Made by a program: the position numbers and the translations under genes. Below are positions 11,771 through 24,200 of a DNA stretch of 64,000 nt, in pieces. The notes beneath the pieces were generated by a model. The model searched no databases, was not told where the DNA came from, and was given only the letters and a program-made list of their open reading frames with translations. Each line of letters begins with the position of its first letter. The stretch's first letter is position 1. The stretch spans positions 31,896,241 through 31,960,240 of the forward strand of contig NC_083565.1 in the NCBI RefSeq assembly GCF_019925205.1, read 5' to 3'. This DNA comes from Metopolophium dirhodum (lineage: Eukaryota; Arthropoda; Insecta; Hemiptera; Aphididae).

Positions 11771-13664
11771 AAAGTGTTTTTGGTGTGATAATAATCACTG
11801 TAAAGATTCGTAGGTTGGTAGGTAGGTAGGTGTAGGTATATAGTATATAGGTACTGTCGAATAAGTTGTTTTCCGTCGTATAATTTGGCCGTTTACCAAA
11901 CAGGTAAATGGTTGTAATGAATATCGTGGTGTGCGGTCATGTGCTGTCTCCGATAGTTTACGAGCCGTTTATTGGTTAGATAGGTCTCACATTCGGACGT
12001 TTTATTTGGTTTGATGTAATATAATAATAATATATTTTGTCCGGCCCGCAGTGTTGCAGTCATACATGCTAATGGGACGGCATGAATCGCATAATATACT
12101 ATTATTATGGTTGTCAATAAGACGTTTACGATTGCGATAAACTGCTACAGACTTATACATTCAGAAGAATATGAAATATTTTAAGACAATTAATACGAAC
12201 TACTATACTTTTGTGACTTTTTCAACGTGTGTGTGTGTTTTTTTTTTTACGTAAATCAGTTTTTTTCACCAATAAACATATCATACATTTATTTATACAC
12301 TACACTTAATTTGCTAAAGCGTGTTTACTATGTTTACTGAGATTATTCTTAACGTACCTGCCTATATCAGTTTTTTTAAACAGCAAATTTATTATTATAG
12401 AAACAGAAAATATCGCATTATCATAATCAAATATTGAACTCATGTACAATTTGTTAAAGCTTACATATTGTATTGTTATCATGAGCGGATTCGTCGATCT
12501 ACAGCAACAAATTCGCAGTAATAATAATATCATACCTAATCGACTAGGGGAGACAAGGTGTTTGTCGCTTCCGCATCATTCTGCCACTGAACTTAACCCC
12601 ATATTATGTATAATTTTAACATAGGATAATATGGAGAAACCACTGTTAGATATTATTAAGGTTGAGATTATGTTAATGACCTCAAAAATTCTATAAAACT
12701 CGTGAAAATAATGCCTAAAAACAATCAAATATGCCATTATTAATAACGTTAAATTTGTAATATTAAAAAAAAATTATAAATATTCATTGAAATCTAAAAT
12801 ATATGGAAAATTACTTGAAGTTTATAGAATATACAAAAAATGACGTATAGTATGAAAAAAAGTATTTATGGTTAAAAGTTATTAATAGTTTAAAATATGA
12901 TATATCTACATAATTGCGTCTATATCATATCAGATCAATTTATAATATGTTGGTCTGTAATGTGCACGACTAAAAGAAAAAATATGTCAAAAGTCAGAGA
13001 CATACTCTAAACCTATGTTTTATAATATTATGCATTGATTGAGCAAACGGTATTTGTTAAATTCGTCAACACACTGCATCGCAAGTGACTTATAGTTCAC
13101 AATACGATTGAATTACTATTTTCTATTTGTTTATCTTATCTAAAAAAATATATAAAAATATATATATATTATGTATAAATTATTTATTTTTGTCCATATA
13201 AAAATACAATATTTATATCAAATAAAAAATGCTATTTTGGTAAATTTAGTTTATAGTCTACGATAGTGACATGGCTAACGGTCTATAATTGATACGGGAT
13301 GACCAAATAATTGTGTTAATTTATTATTTGTTCAGTTGTCCCATCTTTTGTCAAAAAAAATTAAACAATGCAATGAAATAGTATTATATTTTAATTTTTT
13401 GGATTAAAGTTCAGCTTTAGCAGATGCAAAAGCGTTATGTAATATTGCACCTGCTACACAATACCGGGGGGCGCAAGTGCACCGTCGTGCACTCCTGCAT
13501 ATTTTATCATTTCATAAGATACCACATGCGATGCAGCATTATATTATTATCTGCACTCTTCTGACGACCGCTGACTACCGTCGGTCGCATACAATTTACT
13601 ATACTATATACGTATACTAGTAAAGGTTAAACACTTCGAAATCGTGATTAATTGGTTCTACCAA
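11771..13664. other. Intergenic, no gene seen
   Basis: A+T-rich sequence with a GGTAGGTAGGTAGG simple repeat near 11820. Short open frames on both strands lack family resemblance and are not called. Confidence 0.5.
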
Positions 13665-13812
13665 CTAGATTCACTTTCCTATCAGAAAAGTTACTGTTAA
13701 AGAAAATCCAAGCACTTTTACTGTCCTAAAAGGTGATGACAGTCACAAAAAAAAAACACACATCATTGTAAAATCAATACATTCATCGCTTCGCTCAGAA
13801 TCTAAAATGTAA
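13665..13812 (-). repeat. Fragment of the unclassified GATTCTGAGCGAAGCGATG repeat
   Basis: Read on the minus strand it starts with AGATTCTGAGCGAAGCGATG, then TTTTAGGACAGTAAAAGTGC and CAGTAACTTTTCTGATAGGA. This is the same order as copies at about 50940-51090 and 54255-54490. It is non-coding. Confidence 0.7.
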
Positions 13813-13976
13813 AATTCATTACATATTATATAGATCAGCGTTTCTCGACCTGTGTTCGATATGTCCCCAGTCCCTACATAACATTAATAACAATGCAAGC
13901 TGAATGAACGCCACTGAGCAAGATTGACGAGAAATATAAATGACAAACCATATTCTGAAACCGAACAAACTAGAGA

Positions 13977-14001
13977 CATATATATATATATATATATATA
14001 T
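13977..14001. repeat. (AT)n microsatellite
   Basis: An uninterrupted run of about 12 AT units in intergenic sequence. Confidence 0.8.
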
Positions 14002-14334
14002 TATACAAATATAAATTTAATAATTATCAAGCAATTTGGAGAAATGCTAAACCGCGGAGATCAATATTACATATATCATGTTATCGCAGTGTTTTTCGGC
14101 GTAAGTACTCTGTTGAAAACACTTTTTGTTCAAAAAGCTTGATAATTTAATACAAAGTTGCTCGTGAGATTTTACACTGGTTAAAAAAAACCGTAAGTAT
14201 ACCCGAACAAAATACCTAGAATTTCCACAAGCCGCATTAATTAGTTTTACACAAGCGTGTTGACATATTTATTAATAATATTATCAAATAAAAACCGAAT
14301 ATTATATAACATAATACACAATTTTATTTAAGTA

Positions 14335-14524
14335 AATTTACAGATACAATATACATTTTACATAATAAACAATTTAAATTTTACGTAATATACATTTTAC
14401 CATTTACATTTTACAAAATATACAATTTAAATTTTACATAATATACATTTTACATTTTACGTAATATACAATTTTAATTTTACATAATAAACATTTTACA
14501 TAATATACATTTTAAATTTACATT
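14335..14524. repeat. Degenerate short tandem repeat downstream of the orphan gene
   Basis: About ten imperfect units of an ACATTTTACATAATATAC-type sequence lie just 3' of the minus-strand orphan gene, possibly in its 3' UTR. A minus-strand AATAAA-type signal is present at about 14322. Confidence 0.7.
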
Positions 14525-14565
14525 TGGTGCCCAATTGCTATCGTAATAAAACGATATTAGAAGCC

Positions 14566-15324
14566 CTATTCATCTGCGCGGTCGATAGCCCCACAACAAA
14601 ACATATTCCTGACGAACCGCTTCGTCCGGTTCCATAGTGAACGGCGCGGACGTCTAGGCGTGACCGTTATTGTTACCGCCTGCCGGTCTGTCCCCGCGTC
14701 ACTGCTGGTTACCGTATCCGTTACTCCGGCTTTTACAAGTGGCAACGGCGACGATACTGATAACGGCGTTTTGACACAGCAGTCATCTTCTGCTGCAATG
14801 GCAGGTGGCATCAATGCCAAAACAGACGATTCATCGTCGGCACGTGATGGCGAATCCGTCGAGACGGGCAACTCCGCGGACGTACCGAACGACAATTCAA
14901 TTGCGAGAGCATCGCCCGAGGAATTTTCACCACACACGGCCGGGAAACTAAGCAGGACATCGCTGCTAACCGACGGTTTTGGCATAATTGACCGGCGATC
15001 GTCGACAGCCGGTACCGTCAAGTCGGGCATGGATCTCCAACCACGGACCTCTGTGGGTGCTTCGGCAGTGGAAATGTCCCGCCCGGCCACATTAGGTAAA
15101 GAGACGGATCTCTTGTTCGCCGGCAATATACGGAAATCACAACTGTCTATTGGTTTTGGTCGATTCGACCGAAGCTCGTCAAATACCATTTGCATCGCTT
15201 CAGTCTTTGATAGCTGCAACTTGATATATTCTGACGACTTATTGATGACTTGAGCGGAAATATTCGACATACTCATATTGGATGATGTAGGCACGTGGAA
15301 TAAATATATTAAACGAGAATTCAA
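14566..15324 (-). CDS. Single-exon gene of unknown function, 252 aa
   Basis: An uninterrupted ATG-to-stop frame, clearly richer in G+C than its A+T-rich flanks, on the minus strand. I do not recognise the family. The protein is rich in Ser, Pro, Asp and Val and looks largely disordered. Two related segments occur: RSVSLPN (about residue 72) and RSMPDLTVP (about residue 97). The C-terminal 35 residues are strongly basic (RRPRRSLWNRTKRFVRN) and followed by MFCCGAIDRADE, whose adjacent Cys could be acylated (inference). No signal peptide or membrane helix is evident. A second Met at residue 17 could be the true start. An overlapping 197-codon frame on the plus strand is taken as a shadow, because only the minus frame spans the whole G+C-rich block and has a basic, cysteine-tipped tail. 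Confidence 0.6.
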   Translation of the reverse strand: MNSRLIYLFHVPTSSNMSMSNISAQVINKSSEYIKLQLSKTEAMQMVFDELRSNRPKPIDSCDFRILPANKRSVSLPNVAGRDISTAEAPTEVRGWRSMPDLTVPAVDDRRSIMPKPSVSSDVLLSFPAVCGENSSGDALAIELSFGTSAELPVSTDSPSRADDESSVLALMPPAIAAEDDCCVKTPLSVSSPLPLVKAGVTDTVTSSDAGTDRQAVTITVTPRRPRRSLWNRTKRFVRNMFCCGAIDRADE

Positions 15325-17594
15325 TTTTAACTTTTATCTTGTACCTACGTTTTAGCAATTATTCGTGGTTTTAGTAACAAATTAATATACTGATAATGTG
15401 ATTACTGTGACAGAGACACGAACTATAGACTTTCCAAACACTTAATATGCACTTGGCAACAAGATGTTTGTTATTTTTGTAAATCTGAATATATCTAAAT
15501 TGCTTAACATATGTTATACGGTACAACAATTATTTATTAAATTCTTATTTTTTAGTTATACCGCTAGGTATTTGATTCGCCCCGTAATCTTGGCCTGCTG
15601 CGATCTCGTTTTTGTTTGCGGATTGCGGGTCACGGCTACCACGAACGCCGAAGAACGAACAGTCCTGATAAGGAAAAAACTTTATTGCGAAAACACAACG
15701 GCCGAGTTTTCTTCCCGATCCCGAAAACGATCACTCGGATTCTGTATATTATTATACACGCACATTCCTACACAATATTATACAGAAATAATCTTAATAA
15801 TATGTATAATATTATATCGTAATTCGTAGTCGGCTGCGGCAAACTGTTTACCCGCAGAAAAAGAGGTCTTATTATCGTGAACGGCGGTGGCAATATTTTG
15901 TGCGCTACAGCTGAGGATATTTTGACAATGACTGCGGGCTGGATTCGGTAAAAATGTAGGTGGGAATCTACCTAGTTTTAGTATGGCTTAAATTTTTTTT
16001 TAATGTACTAAAATACGTCACAAAACATAATATTATGAGTTACGGTTGTATAATATTTTATAGTAGTCAAACATAATATTTCAATTAGTACATGTATTAT
16101 TTGCTGTGACGCAACTACTTTTTTTTCAATATTATATCGTATGATACCGGTCGCATTAATAAAACGGTTTTATTTCAGGGATGAAAATATATACTTGGCT
16201 AAATTGTAATCCAATTCGTAAATAATTTCAAAATAACGATATTCGTTCCAATATTATATTATACTTACGTTATCAAATAAAAATATAATATTCGTCAAAC
16301 GCAAACGCTAACGATATTTTTATTTTTTTTAAAAAACCACCCTCTGTCTATACCCTATTTAGTTACATCATAGCGACTTAAGGAAGGCGTATGTTATATT
16401 GTTACTACACCAAATGTATCTACGCAGACACACTGTTCAAAAATTTTGTATTAATCAAACCGTTTTTATACGGCAACGGTGCACTACAGCCACAGGTCGT
16501 TGAATTGCTCTCGAGCTTGCGACAATACCACCACACCAGGTAACCGGTTATCTTTATGCAGACACGTAACGCCGATATTATTATTAGATATAATGTTATA
16601 GGCAATAGCTGCAAGTTTGTAAGGCGATGTCTTAAGTGCCTTACACGATGGTTAGCTATACACCCTAACGGTTACGGTTTTGAGACGACAAGACGTCGCG
16701 TACTTATTACATACACTCTAACAGTATAGTTATAATAGCGCCCACTCGATTCCCCTGCATAATATTAAATATTGAATAGGTGGTGATTATTTTATTGAAA
16801 AACACTCGTTATTTAAAAAAATTTTTAACGTTTTTGAAACTATTTTTCTGTAATACATATTTTTAGGACGTTACAACACACCATTTTCGAAAAATATTCT
16901 ATTTTAATCGTTATATTTTTTTTTTTAAAGTTTTTTCCTTCGCTTTTTTAGGATGACAACATAGGTACATTTTTGATTCGATATTTCAAAGCAAAACGAA
17001 ACAGGAAGATTTTGATAGTTATAATATATAATAGTTTTGAAAATTCAGATTCCGGACGAGTAGTCGATAAGTGTTTAAAGTTTTGACACGCGAGCGGGGT
17101 GGAGTGACAGAGCTTTGGGTACTCCGCAAGATTTAATAACCAAACTAATGACATATAAAACACGCGTGTCCAAAATTTGATTTTTATATAATAACCCCAA
17201 GTACTCGTGCTACATTCTATGTTGGAATTAAAAACGTATGTCGTCATTGGAAAAAGTAAAAACTTAAAAAAAATACAACAATAATACTGCCGTGCTAAGC
17301 GTAATAAGCGTGCTAAGCAGTATCTCTAATTTTGGTCAAATAATAAACGAAAATATTTAAAAACTTATTAAATCAATGCTATGGTATAAAATAAGTGTGT
17401 GGACGTTAATTTTAGGATTGAATGTTAATTATACTTGGTGCACGGATCAGTTTTGTGTCTAAACCTGTTCAGCGGATTTCCCAACATTTTAGTTGGATGG
17501 AGATTATAATATTTTATGTTTATTGTAGAATGATAGTTTTAAACAGTTATATAATTGTAATTAAAATTCGTCATTACTTCTGTTACCTAAGTAC
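15325..17594. other. Intergenic, no gene seen
   Basis: The open frames at 15464-15829, 16420-16614 and 16948-17247 have A+T-driven composition and no recognisable domain, so none is called. Confidence 0.45.
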
Positions 17595-18475
17595 ACTATA
17601 GACATTGTATGGAGTATATTCCATGGGTCATTTTTTGTACCTACCTAATGTCTATCAGATAGAATAAAGATTTATCGGATGATCATATTACATTTATTTT
17701 AATAAATAACTAATTAATTAATTAATATTTCGATACCTGCAGTATACCCCCCGAGTGTGGAATTCTTTTGACATGATATTTAAATGATGGAAACCTAAGG
17801 AAAATCATTTCGAATTTCATATTATAATGTATGTAATATGATGTTATGATGGGACATATTATAACATAATGAAATCAATTGATATACGTCACACAATGTA
17901 GACTTAAAATAAAACAGTATTTACATAGCATATGGGCTATGAAATATATTTCTCGTTTAAATATCTTGGACACATTATAGTGCTAATGCTAAAGTATTAA
18001 AATTTCAATTCGGAACCACGGAGTGATAACGTTAAAATAACACATTAATTGTTCAGACGTTCAGTAATTTAATTTAGATAATCGTATCAAAAATATATTG
18101 CTCCCACGTTCTATATACGCTTAATTTTGTATATCATACTATCGCTATGATTTGTTATACCTATCTGTGAATATACGACTAAAATGCGGAAATTATAATT
18201 CCTATAGGTAGGTAATTTTTTGTACTTATAATGTCTATCAGATGGAACAAAGATTTATCGCGTATTCGCGTGATTGTATTATATTAGTTTTAAAGTTAAT
18301 ACGTTCTAATAATTCGGGGCAGTCGATTATGTTATTTAATAATTTAAATAGGAAGTTTAATTAATTTTTATTAAATATACAACTTTTAGTTTTGGTATAG
18401 TAAAAAATCTGTCGACACCTGTATACCTAGAGTGCAGAATTCTTTTGACATGATATTATTTCAATGATAGAAACC
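17595..18475 (+). repeat. Diverged direct duplication, units about 17595-17800 and 18195-18475
   Basis: Both units carry ATGTCTATCAGAT.GAA.AAAGATTTATCG and, further on, GAATTCTTTTGACATGATATT, in the same order. The second copy is interrupted at its end by the hAT MITE at 18476. Confidence 0.6.
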
Positions 18476-19013
18476 CAAGGCTGGGCAAGTTAATGATGTT
18501 AAGTTAATACGCACCGTTAACAAAAAGTTAAAAGTTAATTTAACTATAGGTTAACTCAGCTAAATTTAAAGTTAATACACATTTTTGTTAAATTTTTATT
18601 AAGTTAAAAAAAGTTAATTTATTTATACAACGTTAGCGTACTTAATTGTTTTCCAACCCGAAACTAAATCATAGACTAAAGTGTTTATACTTTATACAGT
18701 ATTTCATACAAGTTAGATTCGAATGATATACATTTTTAACTTAAAACAATTCACGGTAAATATTTTTTGATGTGAAAACGAAATTAACTGAAATAGTGAA
18801 ATACAATAAAATTAAAAACAAAATAAATTAACTTCACTTACCTCTTAAAATGAAAAATTAATTCGTTAATTTCACATTCATTAAAAAATAAATTTAGTAA
18901 GATAACAGTTAAGTTAATGAAAAGCCAAAAGTAACTAGTTGAGTTAAAAAGTTAAAATTAAATTAACTTTTTAACTTAACTTTAACTTTTTAACTCGTTA
19001 ATGCCCAGCCTTG
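18476..19013. mobile_element. hAT-type MITE, second copy
   Basis: The termini are CAAGGCTGGGCA and TGCCCAGCCTTG, as in the element at 1170-1632. The interior is of the same GTTAACTTTAAC-rich kind with no ORF. The target duplication is not clearly preserved. Confidence 0.75.
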
Positions 19014-20859
19014 TCCTAAACACATTTCTTCCGCGAAAACTACCTATGACCAATTGGCAATTACGATAAATTCGTACTTATAATAATAATAATAATATAA
19101 TAATTATTAATTTATTATTTTACACATTATTTTTTATTCGTAACGATTTGGGTTCTAACTACGAGCCTAACGAGGGGCTAAAAAGTAAGGAGCTAAATAG
19201 ACGTACGGGGGGGCTAACCCCCTAGTCACGCCGATGCCAGTATTCAGCCAACGCTTGGCACAACTTTAAGATACACGCTGGCTAGTCCTTGCTGACTATT
19301 CGTTCGGCAACCGAAGTATGCCAGTAATAATTTTCCTGCACTAGATACAATTTTGGCCAGTACTGTGTCCCCAAGGGCTAGCCAACTATCGAGTACAGCA
19401 AGTGAGTTTCAACGTACAAGTCATAAATTTCAGATTGGGATTGTAAAATGCTAAAATCAATATATTCATAAAGTCTCTAAAATTGTATGTCGCACGACAC
19501 ACGACCTTGTGTAGTACGAGATTTAAAAGTGTGTTATTCAAATATTAAACCTTTATAATATTCTGTATAATTTTATAGCTCCACATCTCTCTTTATATTT
19601 TAATGGCATTTTATCAATCAACATTTTAATTATTGTCTACATTCTACACAGATACACGCAGTATCTACGGATTAAACAATATTTTGTGTTGTTACTAATA
19701 TTATTAGTTATTATTATTCGTATTTCATTGTTATTGAGAGTATCTATAGCTATTTTATAACACTGCTATAGCCGTCACTGTTAGTATTATTGTTTATAGG
19801 GACTTAATATTAATACTAACCAGACACTTATTATATAGATAGACATATTACATATCTTAGTCACTGGATTTTTGTATGTCTATACGGTCACTCCGACACG
19901 GTGTATTAAGTACCCAAGTTATTTCCTTATAGTTTACTAGTTTAGTTTTTAGTAATAGATTTTTTTATTTCTACATTTTATACCACGAACTTAACAATGA
20001 ATATGTATGTTTAATAAAATTAAACGGTAAGTACTATTTATGGCTTATTGTGGGCTCAAATAGACAATAGTGATACCTATACCTCTATTTAACAGACTTC
20101 TATTTGAGTTTGACGAAACTTTATATTACCAAACAACGAAATTTACAGAATTAGGATAATTTAAATGTATTTTTTAATTTTTATTTATTTACTAATATTA
20201 TATATTATTATTTATATGCATTTTGTACACTAAATATGAGTTTTATAAATGAAAAATATCACTGATATTTATATATTAACAACATTAAAGAAATTATATC
20301 ATACTATGATTTTTTTTTTTTTTTTGGTAACTTCAACTAATTCAACTAATTCTAGTAAAAGTATTGCTGAAAATGTTGTTATTAGTGCTGAATAAATTTG
20401 AGTAAATTAATATACAAATAAATTAATAATCATTTAATTTTGTTCACAGTAATGAAATAATATATTTATACATACTGTTATTTAATTTATATTATGTGTT
20501 ATTAGTTGAAAAAGTATAAACTGTAAATACGTGACATTTTCGAATTTAATTAGTTTTTATTTTTTTTAAACTATTTATAGAAATAATAAAAATAATTTGT
20601 TCAAATTCAAAAAAATTGATTCGTTGCATCATAGAAGATAGAACATTATGAAAAAGTTGCTTGAAAAAGATCGACAACTTTACTTGTGATGGATTCGGAT
20701 TACGTTGCGCGCGTATCGTTGATAACACTTGTTGCATACAATAATATTACATGTTGCATACAGCGTATTATCACTATTATATTATTATCAATTATTATAA
20801 TCATAGATACCTAATACAATTTTTATTATTCATGTAAAATGTTACTATTTAGTGTAAAG
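19014..20859. other. Intergenic, no gene seen
   Basis: A+T-rich sequence. It includes a GGGGGGGCTAACCCCC segment near 19205 and a T17 run near 20310. No supported coding sequence. Confidence 0.45.
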
Positions 20860-21252
20860 CATCGGCATAATATTCTATAATATAATAAAATATATTTAAT
20901 ATAATATGTCTATATCGCACTGTCGCAAACTCGCATTCAGACGCATCACTCACTCTCTCAACTGACTCCCTCGCCGACCGATCAAAGAGCAGCGGCCAAT
21001 GAACAATAATCGAGAGAATTATTTATTATATTTGTAATTATTATTTTATTATTACTGTTGTACACAGCGACGCTGCCGAAGTCGTATCGCCGGCACGGTC
21101 ACGTTGTGCAGTAGTGGTCAGCGGTCACTGGTCACGTACGACGTACTCGCGTCAACGTTCGTGGTCACTATAACTCTTTCGCTGTATACGCATCGCATAG
21201 ACGAGCAAAAGCGACGAACAGTCATCAGCAACGCCACGCACCCGGCGCAGCA
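20860..21252 (+). promoter_or_regulatory. 5' flank and probable 5' UTR of FMR1-like copy A
   Basis: This stretch ends at the start codon and is richer in G+C than its surroundings. It is shared with 35500-35895 before copy B; common blocks include TCACTCACT.TCTCAACT and GACCGA.CAAAGAGCAGC. This shows that the duplicated block included the promoter region. No TATA box or start site can be fixed by eye. Confidence 0.5.
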
Positions 21253-24200
21253 ATGGGCGACAATAAGGTCGAAGTGCTCTTTGAGAACGGCGTCTATTAC
21301 GAGGTGAGTTCGCGTAGGGTTTGGAAAGTGGTGGCTGCTGTCATAGCGTCTGTGGCGGTTTTCCCCGTCGAGTTGGCGGCTCGCAACTGGGTCTCCAGTT
21401 TCCACTCAGACGCTGTTCGGACAAGTATTTTTATCCTCTATTCCCGTTCTCCTTTCCACCCTTCGTATGGAAGGTGCGAGCCACCGGATGGAAACAGGTT
21501 ATAGCTCGGTGTGTATTACACGTCTTTGAGACAGAGTATGGAAAAAACATTATCAATCATTTATCTAGACATTTTTGTTCCAGTCTTATTTCTGTAAAAA
21601 TGGGAAGGATATGCTTTTATGTATGTTTGACTAAACGTCGGAACTCGGTTAATGTTTCAATATGGACTTAATAAATTGTATGTTTTTAATTTCATGGTAC
21701 TCACTTATTTTGTTCTTAAAGGTTTTATTGCGACTCAATTTGTATGCAGCTTAATAAATTAGTCGATTCAGTTCCACCATGTGTTTGGTATCTATCTACA
21801 ACATATCTCCGTAGTTTTATGTGGTCATGATTAACCGAGCACTGATATATTAGCCTAGTATATTCTCTTTTGGAATGAAGTATATACTGATATATTATAT
21901 TTTACCTAAAATTTACCTGTTACTATTAAAATGGTCTGAGATCTGTAAATTCCTACAATTTTGTATGAATTATTTAAGATTGTTCTTAATTTATGAGAAT
22001 GACAATTAACTTAAAGAATTAATTTAATTTATATATTTTAGGGTTTTGTTACGGGTGTAATGGAAAATGAAGTTCTAGTTTCTTTCCCTAATGAGTGAGT
22101 ATCGTTATCTATATTTTCTAATAATACTTTTTTTTAAGCATTTTAATTGAAATTGCAAGTAGGTAGGTAGGTACATATACATTAAGAACCTGTGTTTGTT
22201 TTTTGCCTTGAATAATTTGTACCTATTTCAAAAGTAAGATTACAGTAGATAAGATTGAAAGAATCATGTCTTATTAAGTCAGATTTTATATTAAATTATA
22301 CAATTACCTATATCAAAATTATTTTATTAGACTTTATACCTACTGATTCAAATATCTAATAGGTACATAGAGTTGTTGTTTTTTTTTTAATTAGCAACTA
22401 TAAATATATGTATTTGACTACCTATTCTTTATTGCATGCATGATTTTAGTAGGTAATTACTATCTATTCTTCATAAAATAGTTTTTTATTTTCAACTAAT
22501 ACCTATTAACCCCCTAGAAATCAATATTTGTGTAGGTATCTTTAATCTATACTTTTTGTATATGACATTTAAATATTAAAACGATTTAATACAGTTGGTA
22601 TTGTCTAACAAAAAACTAATACACCAATCATTGGTCACTAAATCATATTTAAGGAAATATTAGCTCACTATTGATTATGAATATATAGAATATAGATACT
22701 AATATTTATAACCGTGCTATTGATTCATTAAATGTTTAAAGATTATTCATGTAACCCATTTTATTTTAGTTTTCACAAAATATCCAATAGCTTAAATATC
22801 GCTGTATTATAAATTAGTAGAAATTATCGATAATCAAACCCAAAAAATAATAAACCACAATAACTACTAGTTTGTTCAGCAATCATTGTTATTAACTATA
22901 AAATAATGTTTTTTTATGTATAAGATGATTTACGGTAACATATACACTAAACAAGACAGCCAGTTGACAACATTGTCTTGTGCTGTAAGAGACATCACTA
23001 CATCAGTACTCAAATAATTAATTACTATACTTACCGTTACTTATTATTTTCATTTTTAATTTTTTTTCATAATCTCTATTGATATTTAATATCTATTATG
23101 CACTTACTAGTTTGGTTTGCTCTAAAATTTGTAATTAAGTTAATAACTTTTAAATTGTTTTTAATATTAAATAGTTTTTTTTAATTTGTTTGTTTTTCAA
23201 TTAAATTTGACTGAAGATTTATTGAAGATGTAATGTGATTATTGTTAAAGTTAATGAAAAGGAATTAAGTTTATATTATCTACCTTCGATAGTTGTTCAC
23301 AAAATTATTAGGCAATGAAAATAAAGAAACTAATATGTATTTTATTAACATTTTTTGTTTATATATATATATATATATAGTCATATAACTTGTGGAATTT
23401 CTTATTATTAGTTTCTTTCCCGAATTGCCCTTGATCACTTAAAAACATTAAATTATTAGTACCTTGCCAAATAATAATATATCCTTTATAATTTTTAGTT
23501 GGTATCCGGAAACCGAATTCAACTATGACAATGTTCGACTCCCCTTGTCAGATGAGCAATGTAGTACAGAGTTTATAAACAATCAAGAAATAGAAGTAAA
23601 ATCGGTCAGAGAACCTCATCCTTGTTATGGATGGGTAAAAGCAGTAATTAAAATGATTAGTGGTAATCCACCATCCCAGTTCGTTATCCAATATTTCAAC
23701 TCAACAGTTATAGAAATAGTCTCTCCTGATAAAATCAGATGCAGTAACATAAATTCACACATTAATGGCAATACATTTCATACGTTTGATATTGATGTAC
23801 CTGAAGATGTTAGAGAAATGTGAGTATAACAAAAATAAATATACAATCAATTTTAATTAAAATTCTTAGTCAAAATTAAACTGCTACAATAATATTTTGA
23901 ATAATAACCATGTTTAATCTTTTAGTGCTAAAATCTATGGTATCCACATAGATTTCCAGAAAGCAATTAACGCATCTCAAGTGTTCTATAATCCGGATCA
24001 ATCAGTATTGAGTGTTATATCTCGTTCATCATTGACCAGTAAAAAAGCATTGATGTTAGCTGACATGCACTTTAGAAACCTAAATGAAAATGCTATGGTT
24101 CTTATGAAGACTGAAAAATTAGACACGCAACTGGAAAATTCCAATCTACAGTTTAAATTATCTTATACTGATGAATTTAATGTATGTAATAACCTCATTG

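Noticed and set aside
14660..15253. A 197-codon plus-strand ORF opposite the orphan gene.
   Set aside because: It is likely a shadow of the longer minus-strand frame, which covers the whole G+C-rich block.
15464..15829. A 121-codon plus-strand ORF.
   Set aside because: No motif, low-complexity ends and no splice or conservation support.
21104..21671. Several ORFs around the first exon of FMR1-like copy A.
   Set aside because: They are frames through the 5' UTR and intron 1. The FMR1 exon is 21253-21303 with a GTGAGT donor.
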